A DNA stretch of 64,000 nt from Palaemon carinicauda (lineage: Eukaryota; Arthropoda; Malacostraca; Decapoda; Palaemonidae): NCBI RefSeq assembly GCF_036898095.1, contig NC_090743.1, positions 14,975,795 to 15,039,794 on the forward strand, read 5' to 3'. The notes under the pieces were generated by a model. The model ran no database searches, had not been told where the DNA came from, and saw only the letters and a program-made list of their open reading frames with translations. Shown piece after piece: positions 43,861 to 54,697 of this stretch. The position numbers and the translations under genes are program-made. Within the stretch, counting starts at the first letter, position 1; every line of letters begins with the position of its first letter.

Positions 43861-44100
43861 CTAAGTGTAGGAGCTCCTTAGTCTAGTTCCAGGGCACATA
43901 GCCAAACTTGAACCCTGTCGGGCACAACCCCAGCTTCGAGCCCTATAGCATGACACGGAAAGAAGAGGCTTTTGTGCCCCATGAAGACAGTCTTCCCTAG
44001 CATGGGCAGAACCAAGAAAGAGGAGTCTTTGGGAGTCGATCTGTAATACGTATGCCTCGACTGCTGAGAGAAGGTAGGTACAAGTTAGGACTGGAATATG

Positions 44101-45483
44101 CAAAGTAAGGAGCTAGACCCTACACTTGCCTTCAAGATAAGTCTTGCAGTTGGTTAGGTGTTGAAGGTTGGGGTGTGTATGCACCATACCACCTTCACAG
44201 CCTTCATTTTACAGAGCATCCTTAAGTCCTTTGACGCCTTTGTGCTTTCGTCTTGTGGCTGCTCAAATGATGGTGTAGTAAGCCCAGATCCCATACGGGA
44301 TGGTAAGCATTTCGTCTATGGTAACGTATAGATGCAAGTCTTAGGGACGAATTGGTTGAAGTGTTACTCGCTTGATCTAACTTGATGCTGGTGAACTATA
44401 CATCTGAGTTCCATTCTTTAGAGCCTAATGAAGTTCTCCTTCGTCCTCCTTAGACGAGGAGGTGGATGGTGGAATATATACCAACCCATTGGTCATAATA
44501 TACTAGGTATATTATTCCTGACTATTATCCCCTTCAGGGGAAGATATCCTGCCTTTGACCAAGTACCAGTCTTCTTGAACAGTGTCACTATGAGTGTGGC
44601 AATTAAATAATATATGATGGGAGGCGGGGAATTAGACAACTTTTACATTGTAAGAGGATTTATTGTCTAGTTAATTTCCACAGAAACATGAGCAGAAATC
44701 TTCTTTTAAGTGAATTAATTGTTTAAGTACGTCTGCAACAGAACTCTAAACTTTTCTAATTGAATACTAAATAAATAGAAGTCTTGCTGACTTTTAAATT
44801 ACTGGAACAGTTTATCATAAAAGGCTCATAATGGTAGTTAACAGTGAATCACTTGTAAATAATGGACACACTCGGGGAGAATTGACTTAGTGGAAGTTAC
44901 TGTTAATATTCTTCCATCAGTAGAATAGCAATTTATATAAAGTCCCAAATCTGACTTATTAACAAAACATTACAATCTTAATTTCTATCCAAGTCAAGCA
45001 AGAGGGAGGGGCACACATGTTAACTGTCAAACATTGTAAGTCTAAGGCAAATATTACTCCTAAGATCGCAACCTAGTGGAATGTCGTTTGGGCGTACTGA
45101 TTGCCCAACGGCGACGAGGGCACGCGGACATGTTCCGTGCCCAACTCCCCTCATTCTACTTCCTAAGGTGAATTTTTATGGCACCTGTCTCTATGGGGAT
45201 CAGGTACTTCCTGCAGGTGATGGGTGGTAGCCTATTATTATGTGACACCTGCGATCTAGGTCGTCCAGATCTAGGCTGCCCCGCCTCAAATCCCCCAATG
45301 CTTTTCCAACCTCCCTCATGCTTTGAACTGGGAAGTAAAAGAATGACAAGTTTAAATTCATCATACATGGTGCAACTCTTTTCTCAGGCCCGGTGTCTTG
45401 TGACAATTTAGTTTGAACTGATTGCCACAATACCCAAATAATTCAACTCGCATAAAATTTTTTTTTGTCTTGTGGCAACAGCC
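44101..45483. other. No gene recognised
   Basis: AT-rich sequence with a few 60-80 codon frames on both strands that show no domain. It may include the eroded 3' part of the preceding element. Confidence 0.5.
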
Positions 45484-45766
45484 CTTGAGTAATTAGTATT
45501 TTTCCTTGCTATACTAACCTTAGTCTTGTAGGTTATACTTCCCTCCTCAACCCCCCTTCTCCGTCCTAAGGCTAAAGGTCATAATTGAAAAGATTTTGAC
45601 AAGTAAGGGAGTGGGGCTTTACCTTGCTCCCACCTGTCTCTTAACTGCTCTTTAAAACGATTCAAAGACTGCCCACTTAGAGCTGAAAACATGTTCCCTA
45701 CCTAAAGGTCTCGGGTTTGTGTAGCTAGGAAAAATAAAAATTACTTTAGAAATTTGTGATATACGT
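45484..45766. mobile_element. Solo inverted terminus of the third DIRS-like lineage
   Basis: agtatttttccttgctatac near the left end pairs imperfectly with gtttgtgtagctaggaaaaataaaaattac near the right end. The left end also pairs with tataggttaataaaaatac near 46565-46590, so an outer inverted repeat spans about 45484-46600. It resembles the 21187-21405 palindrome. Confidence 0.45.
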
Positions 45767-46126
45767 TTCCTTGAAATTTTTTATATTCATTTCCTTACTC
45801 CCTGTCCGTATTGTATCCTGTACACACAGTATATTCACTTTCCTCCTTTCCATCATATTCACAAGCTCTTTCCCCTTACCAGTCAGGGTTCCCACATTCA
45901 AAGTTCCAAATATTGACTTTCTTTCCCTTTTTCCCCTCGGGCTGTTTTCTTGCCAACTTTCTCCCTCTCCATTTACACCTTGGGTCAACAGTAGCCTAAT
46001 TTCCACTGATACCCTGCTGGCCAACAGTGCCAGAGACCTATCCGCTATGGAAACTATTTGTGGTCTGCATGTTTGATTTGCCTTTTTTTTGTTGTACGAC
46101 CACCTTCCTGATACAACCCTCCCCAT
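45746..46126 (-). pseudogene. RTE-type LINE endonuclease N-terminal fragment
   Basis: A 126-codon minus-strand frame ends with TLNVGTLTGKGKELVNMMER and VNILCVQDTIRTGSKEM. The pattern G-T-x-N-V-x-T-L, a glycine-rich turn, then I-L-C-V-Q-E-T-x-x-x-G marks the start of the apurinic-type endonuclease of RTE-clade retrotransposons, often annotated in arthropods as craniofacial development protein 2-like. The expected catalytic Glu is Asp here (QDT). The fragment stops after about 50 residues of the domain, so this is a 5' piece only. Confidence 0.65.
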
Positions 46127-46147
46127 TTATCCAGGCTTGGGACTGTC

Positions 46148-46483
46148 TAATAATGCACTGCCTTGTACACCTCAGTGGCTGGGTTTAGCTATACAAACAT
46201 AGTCTTTTAAATTACATTTTCCACCTCAACCTCCCCTCTCAGTCTTATGCCTTCTGTCAAAAGTTGCTGTTCTGTGACAGGCGGGTGGGTAGGGCTTCCA
46301 CCTCGCACCAACTGTTAATAATGCACTGCCTTGTACATCTCAGTGGCTGGGTTTAGCTATACAAACATAGTCTTTTAAATTACATTTTCCACCTCAACCT
46401 CCCCTCTCAGTCTTGTGCCTTCTGTTAAAAGTTGCTGTTCTGTGACAGGCGGGTGGGTAGGGCTTCCATCTCGCACCAACTGT
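46148..46483. repeat. 168-bp tandem duplication
   Basis: Two adjacent copies (46148-46315 and 46316-46483) differ at only a few positions. Each begins taataatgcactgccttgta and ends ctcgcaccaactgt. The high identity suggests a recent duplication. Its contents (tttagctatacaaacatagt) resemble third-lineage DIRS termini. Confidence 0.9.
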
Positions 46484-48529
46484 TGTTAACAAACAACTTA
46501 AAACAAATAAATGTATTTTCTAGCTTGCATTCAAGTCATTTATTTTAAAGGAATCAGATTTGTATAGGTTAATAAAAATACTAATTACTTTCAAGATATA
46601 TTGTCCATAAATGCCATAATATCCGTTAAACTTGCTACAATAGATTTGGTGGGATTTTCAGTCGCTTAACAAAAAGGATAGCTTTAGGGGTGAATTGAAT
46701 ACAGCAGCCTCATTAAGTCTTGACACTTGCTACTAAAGAATCTGGTTTTCTCTTCATGAAGCATCAACTAAGCATTCAGGTTGTAACACTAAGGCAAGTG
46801 AGGTCATTGCCCCTCACTTCCATCCATCAACCTTGTGCTTCACCAGATTGGACATTATTTTAAAAAATGAAGAGAATTGCCTTCCGTCTCGTTAAGGGAA
46901 TAAGAAAAAAAAACGGAATCTCTGCTAGATTTTTCGGAAACACGAATCTTGTATTTTAAGGGGCCGGCCAGTATGCCAATATAAAGATGGTATAGGATGA
47001 AAAACGAAAAATCTTAAAAAAATTCACTGAGCTTCGTATGGCGATGGAGACTGCGTATACAAATTGTTTTGTCAAAATCCCTCTTGCTTTCATAGTTACA
47101 GGGAAATTACTAAAAGTAACTCAATAAACCAAAAACATAATCGCTACAAGAAAATACAGTATTTTCAATATTAAACTTAGCCGGTGATTATATAAGCTGC
47201 AGCTCTGCTGCCCGACAGAAAAACTCTACGTTCAAAATACGCCAGCGATCGCTATGCAGGTAGGGGGTGTACATCAACAGCGCCATCTGTCGAGCAGGTA
47301 CTCAGTACTCAATGTAAACACAGAACCAATTTTCTCTCTGTCGTGCCACCGGCAAGACCTACTAAATTCGCTATTGCTTACTGGATTGGTTTTCACATAT
47401 TTTGGTGAAGTACACATTTCTAGTTTTGAGCTTTCGCTATGCAGGTGTTTTATCTTCATCTCAAAACTTGAACTCGTTTTGGATAGATTTAATTATGGTG
47501 ACAAGGAGAGTATGGACTCTCTTTCACTTTTAAATGGCCGACCCTTCCCTTAGACGGAAGTGTGTTTAGGTTTTTAGTAATTTTGCTTAACACGTTATAG
47601 ATCTATATATTTTATATCTCTCCGCCTTTATTAGGCCTCTTCGATTAACTTTCCATTTATTATAAACATATAAAAATAAATTTTTATGTTTTGTTTATAT
47701 GCGACCTTTCCTGATAGTAGGCGGTCCTTACTTGGAACCGAAGTTAATCAACGTTGAGCCCGTTATATCGTATTTAGCCTTTAAAGAATTTAAAACTTTT
47801 TAAAATTTAATGTTTTATGAAAGAATTTCTTTGATAGTCTTCGTACTGTTTTCAAAGATGAACTAACGTTTAGTTTTTTAGACTACGAAGTTGTTGACGT
47901 TCAGGACGTTCAACATGCGCTCTATCGTTACGATAGAGAGAGAGTGTATCACGGTTTCACTTTGCAGTAAGAGTAAATCGATTCTGAAGTTTTGTTCATT
48001 CTTTCTTAGCTTAAATGTTTTAAATTCTAAATTAAAGGAACTTTTTATTTGGAAAACCTTTCAGTTTTTTCCTTTAGTCAAATAACATGTTTTAACGATA
48101 TATAATTGGGCTCTTCTCTCAGGTGCTAAATCAAGAGAGAAGAGAGAGAGAGATAGAGACGGAGGGAGAGAGAGGAGAGAAAACGTTCCGTTCAAGCGGG
48201 TAACGTTTTTCTCGAGTTGCTCTCGTCCCTAGTCGCTGTACGGGGAGGAAGGATAAAACGTTTTTAGTTTTTTATTCTCGTCCCCAGGCTATGTGCGGTG
48301 AGAGATTGAAAACGTAGTTATATGAACTAGTGTTTAGTCTCTTTCCCAGCCACTGATTTTTTTTATCTTAAAATATGTTTTCTGTTTTTTGCTGGTATTA
48401 ATGAGCTTGCATTATACGACTGATTTCGCAATTACTACCTTTTAATGAAGGGTAGAATTGCGTGTTTCAGGTAGAAATCAGTAAAAGTTTCGATTTCAGT
48501 GAAATAAGTGCAAAACAGAAAATCGATAA

Positions 48530-50830
48530 AGTGATATGCGCAAAGTGTTACAGTGTTGCGTCCGAGGGTTCGTCTGTTCGTGCCTGTCGTTCACCTAGTC
48601 CGGGACCTCTTGCAAGCTCCCAAGCCCAGGGGAGAAGTAATGTCGAACGACTTATGGGTTCGAGAGGCCTTGATCAACGAACAGACGTTTTCCCTCTGTG
48701 GTTTCGGGCGTATCTACCCAAGATCGCCCCACCCACTCTAAGACGAGAGAGCCCATTTATTCCTCGTCTGCGGAAGAGGTTTCTCGTAAGAAACCATGGA
48801 CCAAGGTCTCGCGGCTTATTAAGCGCAAGTCGGTCCTTTCCGCGCAAGTCCAACGGCCCAGTTGTAGCCACTGGGTCAGTTCGGACTCGCTGCAGTCTTC
48901 CGACGACTGCTCACCTCCTAAGAGAGGCAAAGCGGTACCGCATCAGGCAGTCACACCGTCTGTTGCCGCACCTGCTCCTGTAGACCCTAGTGGTCTTTGC
49001 TGCAGACCATGCAGTCTCAGTTAACGTCATTGATGCAGGACTTTCGTGCGGAGAAGGTTGACGCTGCACCAACCTCTAGCCTACAACCAACCACGGTTGT
49101 GCGTCCTGTGGACGCTGAGGCGACCTTCTCCCGCACTCCAAGAGAGTCCCGCCACCCATGCGTTCCAGTGTACCCTGCCAGCCGCATGTTGACGTTCAGC
49201 GACGCACGGAATCTTCCGTTGACGTTCGCGAGGTACAACAACAGTCTAAGTTGTTTTGTTTTGACGCGGTGCGTCAACTTCCGCATTCTAGAGTTGTTTT
49301 GACTGCTCAGTCTAGACAGTCAAAGCAGTCTCGAGTGGACACTGTACGTCCTCACACACCTGTTGTGGTTGACAGTTCAGTTGTTGACAGTTCACAGACT
49401 GTCAAGCAGTTACATGACGTTGCCTTCTGGTCTGCTACTTATGCACCAGTGAGAGACTCACTGAGGTAACCTAGCTTTTATCGGACAAGGTTCCTGTGGA
49501 TGAGGAAGTTGCTGTTCTCCCTCCTACTGATATTCCCTTGAGGACTCTGTCAGATGGAGAGGAGCCTTAAGCTGCTTAGCCTCCTATGGACTTTAATTAA
49601 ATCATGATGATTTTTTTAAGGATCTTCGTCCGGATCTTGTAACTGCTGCTCCTCGTTCGCCTAAACGTCAGAACTTACACTAGGCCTAGCTACTTCGAAG
49701 CCGTTGTTTTTAAGCTAGTGCTCTCTCGCTCTCCTAGAGAGCGTTACGTTGGCTAGGCGACTGGTTTTTGCACCAGGAGGAGTTTTTTAGGGATACAGCC
49801 TTTGATTTCCCTTCTTTTAAACTGGCTTATAGAGCGAGAGTCTGATATGACACGAGAGAAGTTCTCGGCTTGGGAGTTCATGCCTCTGCCCAGATAGACT
49901 TCTCAATTCTGGTAGACTCGCCCTGGCGCCTAGCCAGGAGACGCTCCAAGTTGTTTTCAGGTCAACTTCTCAGCTTTTGTCAAGCCTTTGAAGTTTTGCT
50001 GTACTATTATGTCACACATAACAAGGCTTTCAGGGATGGTAAACGGTTCCGCCTCAGTCGCTAACCCCGTCTGTTGCCACACCTGCTCCCGTAGACCCTA
50101 AATGGGATTTGCTGCAAGCCATGCAGTCCAAACTTGCGTCCTTGATACAGGACTTAAATGCGGAGAAGAACCTTCTGGCCAACAACCTTCCAACCGGTCG
50201 GTTGTGCGCCCTGTTGACGCTGAGGTAACCTACTCGCATCTGCCAGTTGAGGTGGTTCCTCCTTCTGGCCAACAACCTTCCAACCGGTCGGTTGTGCGCC
50301 CTGTTGACGCTGAGGTAACCTACTCGCGTCTGCCAGTTGAGGTGGTTCCTCCTTCTGGCCAACAACCTTCCAACCGGTCGGTTGTGCGCCCTGTTGACGC
50401 TGAGGTAACCTACTCGCGTCTGCCAGTTGAGGTGGTTCCTCCACCGATGCGACCCAGTGTGGGTTGTCAGTCGCACGTTGACGTTAAGCGACGCTCGGAG
50501 GTGGTTGTTGACGTTCAGGACGTTCAACAACCAGCAGAGGTGACTTGTTGTGACGCAGTGCGTCAACCTCAGCAACCCGGTAGGGTGTTGACTGCACAAC
50601 CCAGACGGTCTAGACAGTTTCGGGTTGACGCTGTACTTCCTCGCGCACCCATGGTTGTTGACAGTTCACAGACTGTGCAGCAGTTCCATGATATTGCGTC
50701 CGGCTCCGTCACGCATCCACCAGTGCGACCGGATTCAGCGAGTCGGACGTTGCCCACTCCGTTGCCGTTTCCTCATCAGTTTCGGATGAGGAACCCTCTG
50801 ATGAGGACGTTGCTGAACAAGACGATCAGC
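48530..50830 (+). pseudogene. gag: Gag middle region of DIRS-B
   Basis: The first part (48540-48700) matches gag of A: SPSPGPLASSQAQGRSNVE against PSPGPLASSHAQGRSNVE. The rest is low complexity, rich in Val, Pro, Arg and Gln, spread over several frames. Part of it (about 49860-49920) recalls GLGVPASAQADFSSLVDSP of A. An intact 253-codon frame (50102-50863) includes a triplicated 30-residue unit. No Cys cluster or basic tail is left. Confidence 0.65.
50171..50440. repeat. 90-bp in-frame tandem triplication in gag of B
   Basis: Three nearly identical 90-bp units start at 50171, 50261 and 50351; ccttctggccaacaaccttc marks each start. Each encodes 30 residues containing SGQQPSNRSVVRPVDAEVTY. Copy C has one unit at the matching place (about 61170-61259), so the expansion is specific to B. 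Confidence 0.95.
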
Positions 50831-50856
50831 CCCCAGCCCTGCTATCCATCCAGAAG

Positions 50857-51830
50857 ATGCTGAAGAAGGAACGCTGCTCAGTCAGGCTGTGGATGAGTCT
50901 GGTAGGGACACTGTCATCCGTGGATCAATTTGTGTCACTAGGAAGACTACACCTCCGTCCTCTTCTATACCATCTAGCTTTTCACTGGAAAAAGGACAAG
51001 ACGCTAGAAGCGGTCTCGATCCCGGTTTCCGGAAAGATAAAGTCTTGTCTGACTTGGTGAAAGGACTACAGTATATCAACCTTAGAGAGGGTCTTCCCCT
51101 AACTGTTCAGACTCCCAACCACGTTCTCTTCTCGGACGCATCGGACGTAGGCTGGGGTGCGACATTAGACGGTCGGGAATGCTCGGGATTATGGAACTCG
51201 AGTCAAAGGACAATGCATTTCAACTGCAAGGAGCTTCTGGCAGTACGTCTGACCTGGAAAAGCTTCAGGTCTCTCCTTCAAGGCAAAGTGGTGGAGGTGA
51301 ACTCGGACAACACCACGGCTTTGGCGTACATCTCAAAGCAAGGAGGGACCTACTCTCTGACGTTGTACGAGATCGCAAGGGACCTCCTCACCTGGTCAAA
51401 AGGTCTAGACATATCACTAGTAACGAGGTTCATCCAAGGCAACTTGAATGTCATGGCAGATTGTCTCAGTCGGAAGGGACAAATAATTCCAACAGAATGG
51501 ACCCTCCACAAGGATGTATGCAAGAGACTTTGGGCCACCTGGGGCCAGCCAACCATAGATCTCTTCGCAACCTCGATGACCAAGAGGCTCCCAATATTTT
51601 GCTCACCAATCCCGGACCCAGCAGCAGTTCATATAGATGCCTTTCTACTAGATTGGTCACATCTAGATCTATATGCATTCCCTCCGTTCAAGATTGTCAA
51701 CAAGGTACTGCAGAAGTTCACCTCTCACGAAGGGACAAGGTTGACGCTAGTTGCTTCCCTCTGGCCCGCGAGAGAATGGTTCACCGAGGTACTTCGATGG
51801 CTAGTAGACGTTCCCAGAACACTTCCCTAA
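50857..51830 (+). pseudogene. pol: RNase H and post-RNase-H domain of DIRS-B (RT missing)
   Basis: The open frame 50889-51830 (313 codons) has an RNase H with all acidic positions visible (VLFSDASDVGWGATLDG, NCKELLAV, VNSDNTTALAYISKQGG, NVMADCLSRKG). The domain with IDLFATSMTKRLP and YAFPPFKIVNKV follows. The part just before (50857-51055, MLKKERCSVRLWMSLVGTLS) is in another frame. RT palm and fingers are absent. A one-base loss at about 51828 relative to A (cttccctaagg) truncates the frame. Confidence 0.85.
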
Positions 51831-51839
51831 GGGTGGACC

Positions 51840-52962
51840 TTCTACGTCAGCCACGCGTAAAGAAGGTACACCAAGGCCTCCACGCTCTTCGTCTGACTGC
51901 CTTCAGACTATCGAAAGACTCTCGAGAGCTAGAGACTTTTCGAAGGAGGCAGCCAGAGCGATTGCTAGAGCAAGGAGAACATCCACCCTTAGAGTCTACC
52001 AATCGAAGTGGGAAATCTTCCGAAACTGGTGCAAGTCAGTATCCGTATCCTCGACCAGTACCCCTGTAACTCAAATAGCTGACTTCCTCTTATATCTGAG
52101 GAAAGAACGATCTCTTTCAGCTCCCACTATCAAGGGTTACAGAAGCATGTTGGCATCAGTCTTCCGTCACAGAGGCTTAGATCTTTCCAACATAAAGATC
52201 TACAGGACCTCCTTAAGTCTTTTGAGACCACGAAGGAGCGTCGTTTGGTTACACCTGGTTGGAATTTAGACGTGGTACTAAGATTCCTTATGTCAGACAG
52301 GTTCGAAACGCTACAATCAGCCTCCCTGAAAGATCTCACCTTAAAGACTCTTTTCCTGGTATGCTTAGCCACAGCTAAAAGAGTCAGTGAGATTCATACC
52401 TTCAGCAAGAACATCGGATTCTCATCCGAAACGGCTACATGTTCTACAACTTGGTTTTCTAGCCAAAAACGAGTTGCCTTCTCGGCCTTGGCCAATATCG
52501 TTCGATATTCCAAACTTATCGTATGGTTGGAAATGAACTAGAAAGAGTCTTATGTCCTGTAAGAGCTCTTAAGTTCTATTTAAAACGAACTAAACCTTTA
52601 CGAGGCCCGTCTGAAGTTTTATGGTATTCAGTTAAGAAACCATCTTTGCCTATGTCAAAGAATGCTTTATCCTATTTTATCAGACTGTTAATACGAGAAG
52701 CTCATTCCCATCTGAATGAGGAAGACCAAGCTTTGCTGAAGGTAAGGACACACGAAGTAGAGCTGTCGCAACTTCCGTGGCCTTTAAACAAAATAGATCT
52801 CTGCAAAGTATAATCGACGCAACCTATTGGAAAAGCAAGTCAGTGTTCGCGTCTTTTTATCTTAAGAATGTCCAGTCTCTTTACGAGAACTGCTACACTC
52901 TGGGACCATTCATAGCAACGAGTGCAGTAGTGGATGAGGGCTCAACCACTACAATTCCCTAA
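51840..52962 (+). pseudogene. YR: Tyrosine recombinase of DIRS-B, broken
   Basis: Recombinase sense lies in three frames. The first Arg motif is intact (ATAKRVSEIHTFS in 52245-52541). A two-base deletion after ATCS (near 52445) and another near 52520 relative to A shift the frame. The next part (52523-52813) has LERVLCPVRALKFYLKRTKP and then THEVELSQL, where a further one-base loss destroys the second Arg context. The last (52777-52962) has ASFYLKNVQSLYENCYTLGP with the tyrosine. Copy C shares the first two lesions. Confidence 0.85.
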
Positions 52963-53441
52963 TTCCATAACCTTTTTAATCTTTCTCTTGAAATGTTTTA
53001 TTATTGTTTTTGGGTTGTCCGGAAGGCTAAGAAGCCTTTCGCATCCTACTTGATTTGGCGGGTGGTCAAAGTCATTTCTTGAGAAGCGCCTAGATTAGAG
53101 GTTTTGATGAGGTCCTGTTGTATGGGTTGCAACCCTTGATACTTCAGATCCTAGGGGTCGCTCAGCATCCTAAGAGGATCGCGAGGCTCCGTAAGTAGGA
53201 CGTACTTAAAAAGGCAGAGTAATTGTTCAAGTCGACTTCCTTACCAGGTACTTATTTATTTTATGTTTGTTATTTTGAATAACTGCTAAAATGAAATACA
53301 AAATACTTAGCTCATAATAATGTAAACAAGTAATGCTGGTCTCTACCCACCCCCCTGGGTGTGAATCAGCTTATATAATCACCGGCTAAGTTTAATATTG
53401 AAAAATGTTATTTTTATTAATAAAATAAATTTTTGAATATA

Positions 53442-53848
53442 CAGTGAACCCTCGTTTATCGCGGTAGATAGGTTCCAGTCGCGGCCGCGATAGGTGAAAA
53501 TCCGCGAAGTAGTGACACCATATTTACCTATTTATTCAACATGTATATTCAGACTTTTAAAACCTTCCCTTGTACGTAGTTCTGTTAACAAACTACCCTT
53601 TAATGTACAGAACACTTAATGCATGTACTACAGTACCCTAAACTAAAACAGGCACAAATATTAAAGGTGATTTTATATCATGCATTTCCTAAACACGCTA
53701 AAAAGCACGATAAAAAATGGCAACCAATGTTTTGTTTACATTTATCTCTGATCATAATGAAGAAACAAACTGGAGGTAGAGCTTTGCTTATTACCCAGAC
53801 ATATTTCCCATACTTTTCCCTTAGAACTACATCACATCTTCCTACTTT

Positions 53849-53916
<68 letters not shown>

Positions 53917-54084
53917 ATATATATATATATTTATTTGTATACACATATACATACCTACATATATACATAAATACATGCATACATATATATATATATATAT
54001 TACTGTATATATATGGGTTATGGAAAAAATCCGCGAAGTGGTGAATCCGCGATGGTCGAACCGCGAAGTAGCGAGGGTTCACTG
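53442..54084. mobile_element. Pogo/Tigger-like MITE with TA target duplication
   Basis: Terminal inverted repeats cagtgaaccctcg and cgagggttcactg, extended inward by imperfectly paired sequence ending cgcggt. TA is duplicated at 53440-53441 and 54085-54086. The uninterrupted site is visible in copy A (gaatatacttaccc), which proves the boundaries. There is no transposase; the interior holds TA and TG microsatellites. The 141- and 180-codon frames across it are fortuitous. Confidence 0.9.
53851..53938. repeat. TA/TG microsatellite inside the MITE
   Basis: A long TA run, a short GT run and more TA. It creates low-complexity open frames (Tyr-Ile repeats) on both strands that are not genes. Confidence 0.9.
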
Positions 54085-54116
54085 TACTTACCCGGTGATT
54101 ATATATTAAAGGACCC

Positions 54117-54349
54117 TCCCTTCCTCCCCAATAGAGACCCAGTGGACCGAGGAGAAAATTGGTTCTGTGTTTACATTGAGTACTGAGTACCTGCTCGACA
54201 GAGGCGCTGTTGATGTACACCCCCTACCTGCATAGCGATCGCTGGCGTATTTTGAACGTAGAGTTTTTCTGTCGGGCAGCAGAGCTGCAGCTTATATAAT
54301 CACCGGGTAAGTATATTCAAAAATTTATTTTATTAATAAAAATAACATT
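54117..54349 (-). repeat. Right ITR of DIRS-B
   Basis: Inverted copy of 47180-47340, for example gctggcgtattttgaacgta against tacgttcaaaatacgccagc, ending in the family-1 right tip gtatattcaaaaatttattt. Confidence 0.9.
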
Positions 54350-54571
54350 TTTCTTCTCTTATCGTAAATTTTGATAATTATTACAGTTTATTATGAAAAA
54401 AAAATTGTGAGCAATGGCATCTGTATAGATTCCATGAGTCACAAGACAGGAAGTTTTTTTTATTATACCCTTCAGTAATAGCACAAACCTCAAGAGAGAG
54501 TACATGAGTTTGACCTCTGACATTCACTCGCTTTTACGTCTGTTTTTCCTGGCTTCGGCAAGAATTTAATC

Positions 54572-54697
54572 ATGCCAAAGAGGAAAAGACAATTTCAACA
54601 TCTTGCTAACATAAGGAAGAAGAAAATTTGCTCTACTGAGAGTTCAGAAGTGGGTAATATCGGCGATAATAGCAGAGTTAGTGAAGGAGAGAGATGA
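54572..54697 (+). CDS. Short basic open frame, possible transposase N-terminal remnant
   Basis: 41 codons starting MPKRKRQFQHLANIRKKK and ending in an acidic/Ser-rich tail. A strongly basic start like this occurs at the beginning of some DNA transposases, and it lies within the candidate TTAA-flanked element. I do not recognise a domain, and no continuation in another frame is evident, so it may be non-coding. Confidence 0.25.
   Translation: MPKRKRQFQHLANIRKKKICSTESSEVGNIGDNSRVSEGER

Larger units (their letters stand above)
41822..44100 (+). mobile_element. Decayed DIRS-like element of a third lineage
   Basis: It begins near tacatgtatacaaaccttcg, similar to ITR tips of family 2. A gag-like region follows with a repeat of about 120 bp (atgtttgca/gc/tgccatcacctgc at about 42242 and 42360). 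Then come an RNase H remnant (42955-43430) and a recombinase fragment (about 43755-43860). All parts are interrupted. No ICR or right ITR adjoins, although solo termini of this lineage occur at 45484. Boundaries are approximate. Confidence 0.5.
53368..54100. repeat. ICR of DIRS-B, interrupted by a MITE
   Basis: Without the insertion at 53442-54084 the ICR would read as in copy A: cagcttatataatcaccggc and gtttaatattgaaaaatg complement the left tip, then gttatttttattaataaaat and onward complements the right tip. Confidence 0.85.
47161..54349 (+). mobile_element. DIRS-like copy B (family 1), RT deleted
   Basis: Left end attttcaatattaaacttag, right end aataaaaataacatt, as in copy A. Order: left ITR, an eleven-residue gag stub (ATG 47534, stop by 47569), about 970 bp with no counterpart in A, gag middle (48530-50830), then directly RNase H and recombinase, an ICR split by a MITE, and the right ITR. 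The segment corresponding to 6750-8480 of copy A (gag C-terminus and RT core) is missing, with the same junction as copy C. Confidence 0.9.

Noticed and set aside
45178..45411. 77-codon + strand ORF starting MAPVSMGIRYFLQ
   Set aside because: No recognisable domain, upstream signals or splice context, and opposite-strand frames of similar length overlap it.
50154..50444. Regular 90-bp spacing as a CRISPR-like array
   Set aside because: The units are adjacent with no variable spacers and encode an in-frame repeat, so this is a tandem duplication.
53619..54220. 141- and 180-codon frames on opposite strands with Tyr-Ile runs
   Set aside because: They lie across the MITE and its TA microsatellite; the composition is the dinucleotide repeat, not a protein.
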